64,000 bases of DNA. It comes from Temnothorax longispinosus. Its lineage: Eukaryota > Arthropoda > Insecta > Hymenoptera > Formicidae. The stretch is from contig NC_092358.1 in the NCBI RefSeq assembly GCF_030848805.1, positions 124,001 to 188,000 of the forward strand, written 5' to 3'. The position numbers and the translations under genes are program-made. The notes below the pieces were generated by a model. The model was not told where the DNA came from, made no database searches, and was given only the letters and a program-made list of their open reading frames with translations. Below are positions 62,825-64,000 of the stretch, one piece after another (positions within the stretch are counted from its first letter, which is position 1; every line of letters starts with the position of its first letter).

Positions 62825-64000
62825 TTTTAATTATTATTAAAATAAGATATGTACATTTATTATTTATGTTTTTGTTAGTTAAACGCGTTTGCATTACTTC
62901 CTTTGAATTGAATATTATTGCGATATCGAAGTTTTTAACTATGATATACAATTTTATCCGTAATATATCGCACAAGACACCTTAAAGTCGAACGTGATTC
63001 GATATATTTCGCCTCTAATTACACTTGCAACTTGGTATTTGTATTATAATGTAACTAATATTTCTCATATAGAAATGACAACGAGAGAAAGACAACAATA
63101 TTTATAAAATAAATCTTTTGCCTTTAATATAATTACGAATCTATATTACCTGATCACCTGATCACTTGAAAATCTTTCGCCATATATACTTCATAGTTAC
63201 TAATCGATATAAATTGTATCTTATATCCATTTTATGTAAATTATCTCACATTATAAAATATGTTTCAAGCAGCCAAGATCTCTCAGATGCAGCAATATAT
63301 CAGCAAGTATTTTACATACTTCGTCTCCGCCGTCATATTTATGCTTCTTTGCATATCCCAACGCGCCTAGACTAATTGTGTCTTGTACTATCGCTTCTAG
63401 TTTGAGATATCCCAATATTGCCGGTAAAAATTGGGATACGACAATAAAACCGAAGAGAGCGCCCCTCCTAAAATCGTCCAACAGAGCGTTATATGAATAT
63501 TTCTCAATGTCTTGAACGCCAGCGTCCAGCAAATACTCCATCAGCGCGTCGTGATAAGCCCGCATGATGTCGAAAAATTTCTCTCGTATCTCTTCATTCC
63601 AGCAACAGTTGTAGAAATACGTGGAGAGATCGACGACGGGCGTCGAATATCTAATAAGCGCGAAATCGATCAGCATCGCGCGATATCGTCCACCCTCATC
63701 CGCCTTGAAGAGAATGTTGTTCAATAGAAAGTCGCCGTGGCACATCGTGGCCAGAGGTTCAAGCGGCTTTATTATCTTCATCATCACTTCGTCAAACGCG
63801 TTCGTAAGGATGGCTTCCATCCTGTCGCAGAAAGCTGCATCGTAGCCTTGTCTGCGGAGATATTCCAGCGATCGCGTCGCCGTAACATTGAAACAAGCTT
63901 CCATCACGTATCCTTTCGCGTATCTAGGCTCTTGCAGTCGCGCCACGACATCGAAGAACTTTTCCCGCTGCAGTTCCTTCATGACGTACCCTTTACCGTG
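62825..64000. repeat. Inverted duplicate of the CHK gene region (partner 9317-10500)
   Basis: The minus strand from 64000 down to about 62825 matches the plus strand from 9317 to about 10500, including some 430 bp of 3' flank after the stop codon. Homology fades near the TTTTAATAATAATTAAAATT stretch. The match reaches the window edge, so the real duplicate is longer. Confidence 0.9.
63251..64000 (-). CDS. CHK/EcKL kinase-like protein, second copy, 5' end outside the window
   Basis: 249 codons plus stop, entering the window at HGKGYVMKEL, which corresponds to roughly residue 156 of the copy at 8852-10066. It has the CHK motif CHGDFLLNN and the metal-binding Asp in LIDFALIRYSTPVVDLSTY. Identity to the first copy is very high across the C-lobe through the shared end LRDLGCLKHIL. 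One segment differs sharply: PRYAKGYVMEACFNVTATRS against SRWEVGNVFVVHSNVKATRS. There are no stops or frameshifts in the visible part, so it is probably functional. It lies in opposite orientation to the first copy, with the aminopeptidase array and three housekeeping genes between them. Confidence 0.88.
   Translation of the reverse strand, partial: HGKGYVMKELQREKFFDVVARLQEPRYAKGYVMEACFNVTATRSLEYLRRQGYDAAFCDRMEAILTNAFDEVMMKIIKPLEPLATMCHGDFLLNNILFKADEGGRYRAMLIDFALIRYSTPVVDLSTYFYNCCWNEEIREKFFDIMRAYHDALMEYLLDAGVQDIEKYSYNALLDDFRRGALFGFIVVSQFLPAILGYLKLEAIVQDTISLGALGYAKKHKYDGGDEVCKILADILLHLRDLGCLKHIL

Noticed and set aside
63512..63845. Plus-strand open frames inside the second CHK gene (and the minus-strand ones inside the first)
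   Set aside because: They are antisense shadows of the kinase-like coding sequence and recur in both copies for that reason.
1..64000. CRISPR array, bacterial operon, rRNA or tRNA genes
   Set aside because: The window is eukaryotic with spliced genes. No regularly spaced short repeats of CRISPR type and no tRNA- or rRNA-like sequence were noticed by eye; a tRNAscan run would settle the last point.

Overview
The window is nuclear DNA of an insect, most likely a hymenopteran and possibly an ant. It is AT-rich, its genes carry short GT-AG introns, and it combines an insect-type gustatory receptor, insect CHK/EcKL kinase-like genes, TAF2, an E2F4/5-type factor, an Mpv17-family gene and an expanded aminopeptidase N (M1) cluster. 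The species call is inference. Exon models were built by hand by joining open stretches at GT/AG sites with matching codon phase and comparing with family landmarks; nothing was searched.

Layout. (1) 85-2727, minus: a complete six-exon gustatory receptor whose start codon abuts a three-copy tandem repeat of about 225 bp. (2) About 3.4-8.8 kb: gene-free DNA with several palindromic MITE-like elements and a 127-bp tandem repeat. (3) 8852-10066, plus: a single-exon CHK/EcKL kinase-like gene. (4) 11.1-12.05 kb: a duplicated CpG-rich, promoter-like block of about 500-540 bp. (5) 12554-17944, plus: TAF2 in 18 exons (1207 aa). (6) 18766-21120, plus: an E2F4/5-type factor in 7 exons (329 aa). (7) 23369-24213, plus: an Mpv17-like membrane protein in 3 exons (209 aa). 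(8) 24.6-62.8 kb: a tandem array of four M1 aminopeptidase genes, called A-D here, in repeat units of roughly 9-9.8 kb that include the spacers, preceded by one decayed orphan exon of another copy. (9) 63251-64000, minus: the 3' part of a second CHK-like gene, an inverted duplicate of the one at 8.9 kb with shared 3' flank.

The four aminopeptidases have the same 11 coding exons with identical intron phases. B (893 aa) and C (892 aa) are intact, with signal peptide, HEITH zinc motif and distal Glu. A has the same structure but lacks one base just after its zinc motif, so it is probably a pseudogene. D (946 aa) is open from start to stop, yet has lost the first zinc-binding His (YEIAH), the Glu of the GAMEN-equivalent motif and the catalytic-site Tyr. 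It therefore reads as a maintained pseudoenzyme. The introns of D from exon 6 to intron 7 look closer to A/B than its exon 7 does, pointing to gene conversion and/or diversifying selection.

A-C each carry a 120-bp hairpin element in the first intron, and all four copies keep a non-coding first-exon splice donor. The main story is birth, exchange, death and loss of catalysis in an M1 peptidase cluster, framed by an inverted pair of CHK kinase-like genes. TAF2, in the same window, is itself an ancient inactive M1-fold protein. The neighbouring housekeeping genes look ordinary and show no functional link to the array.
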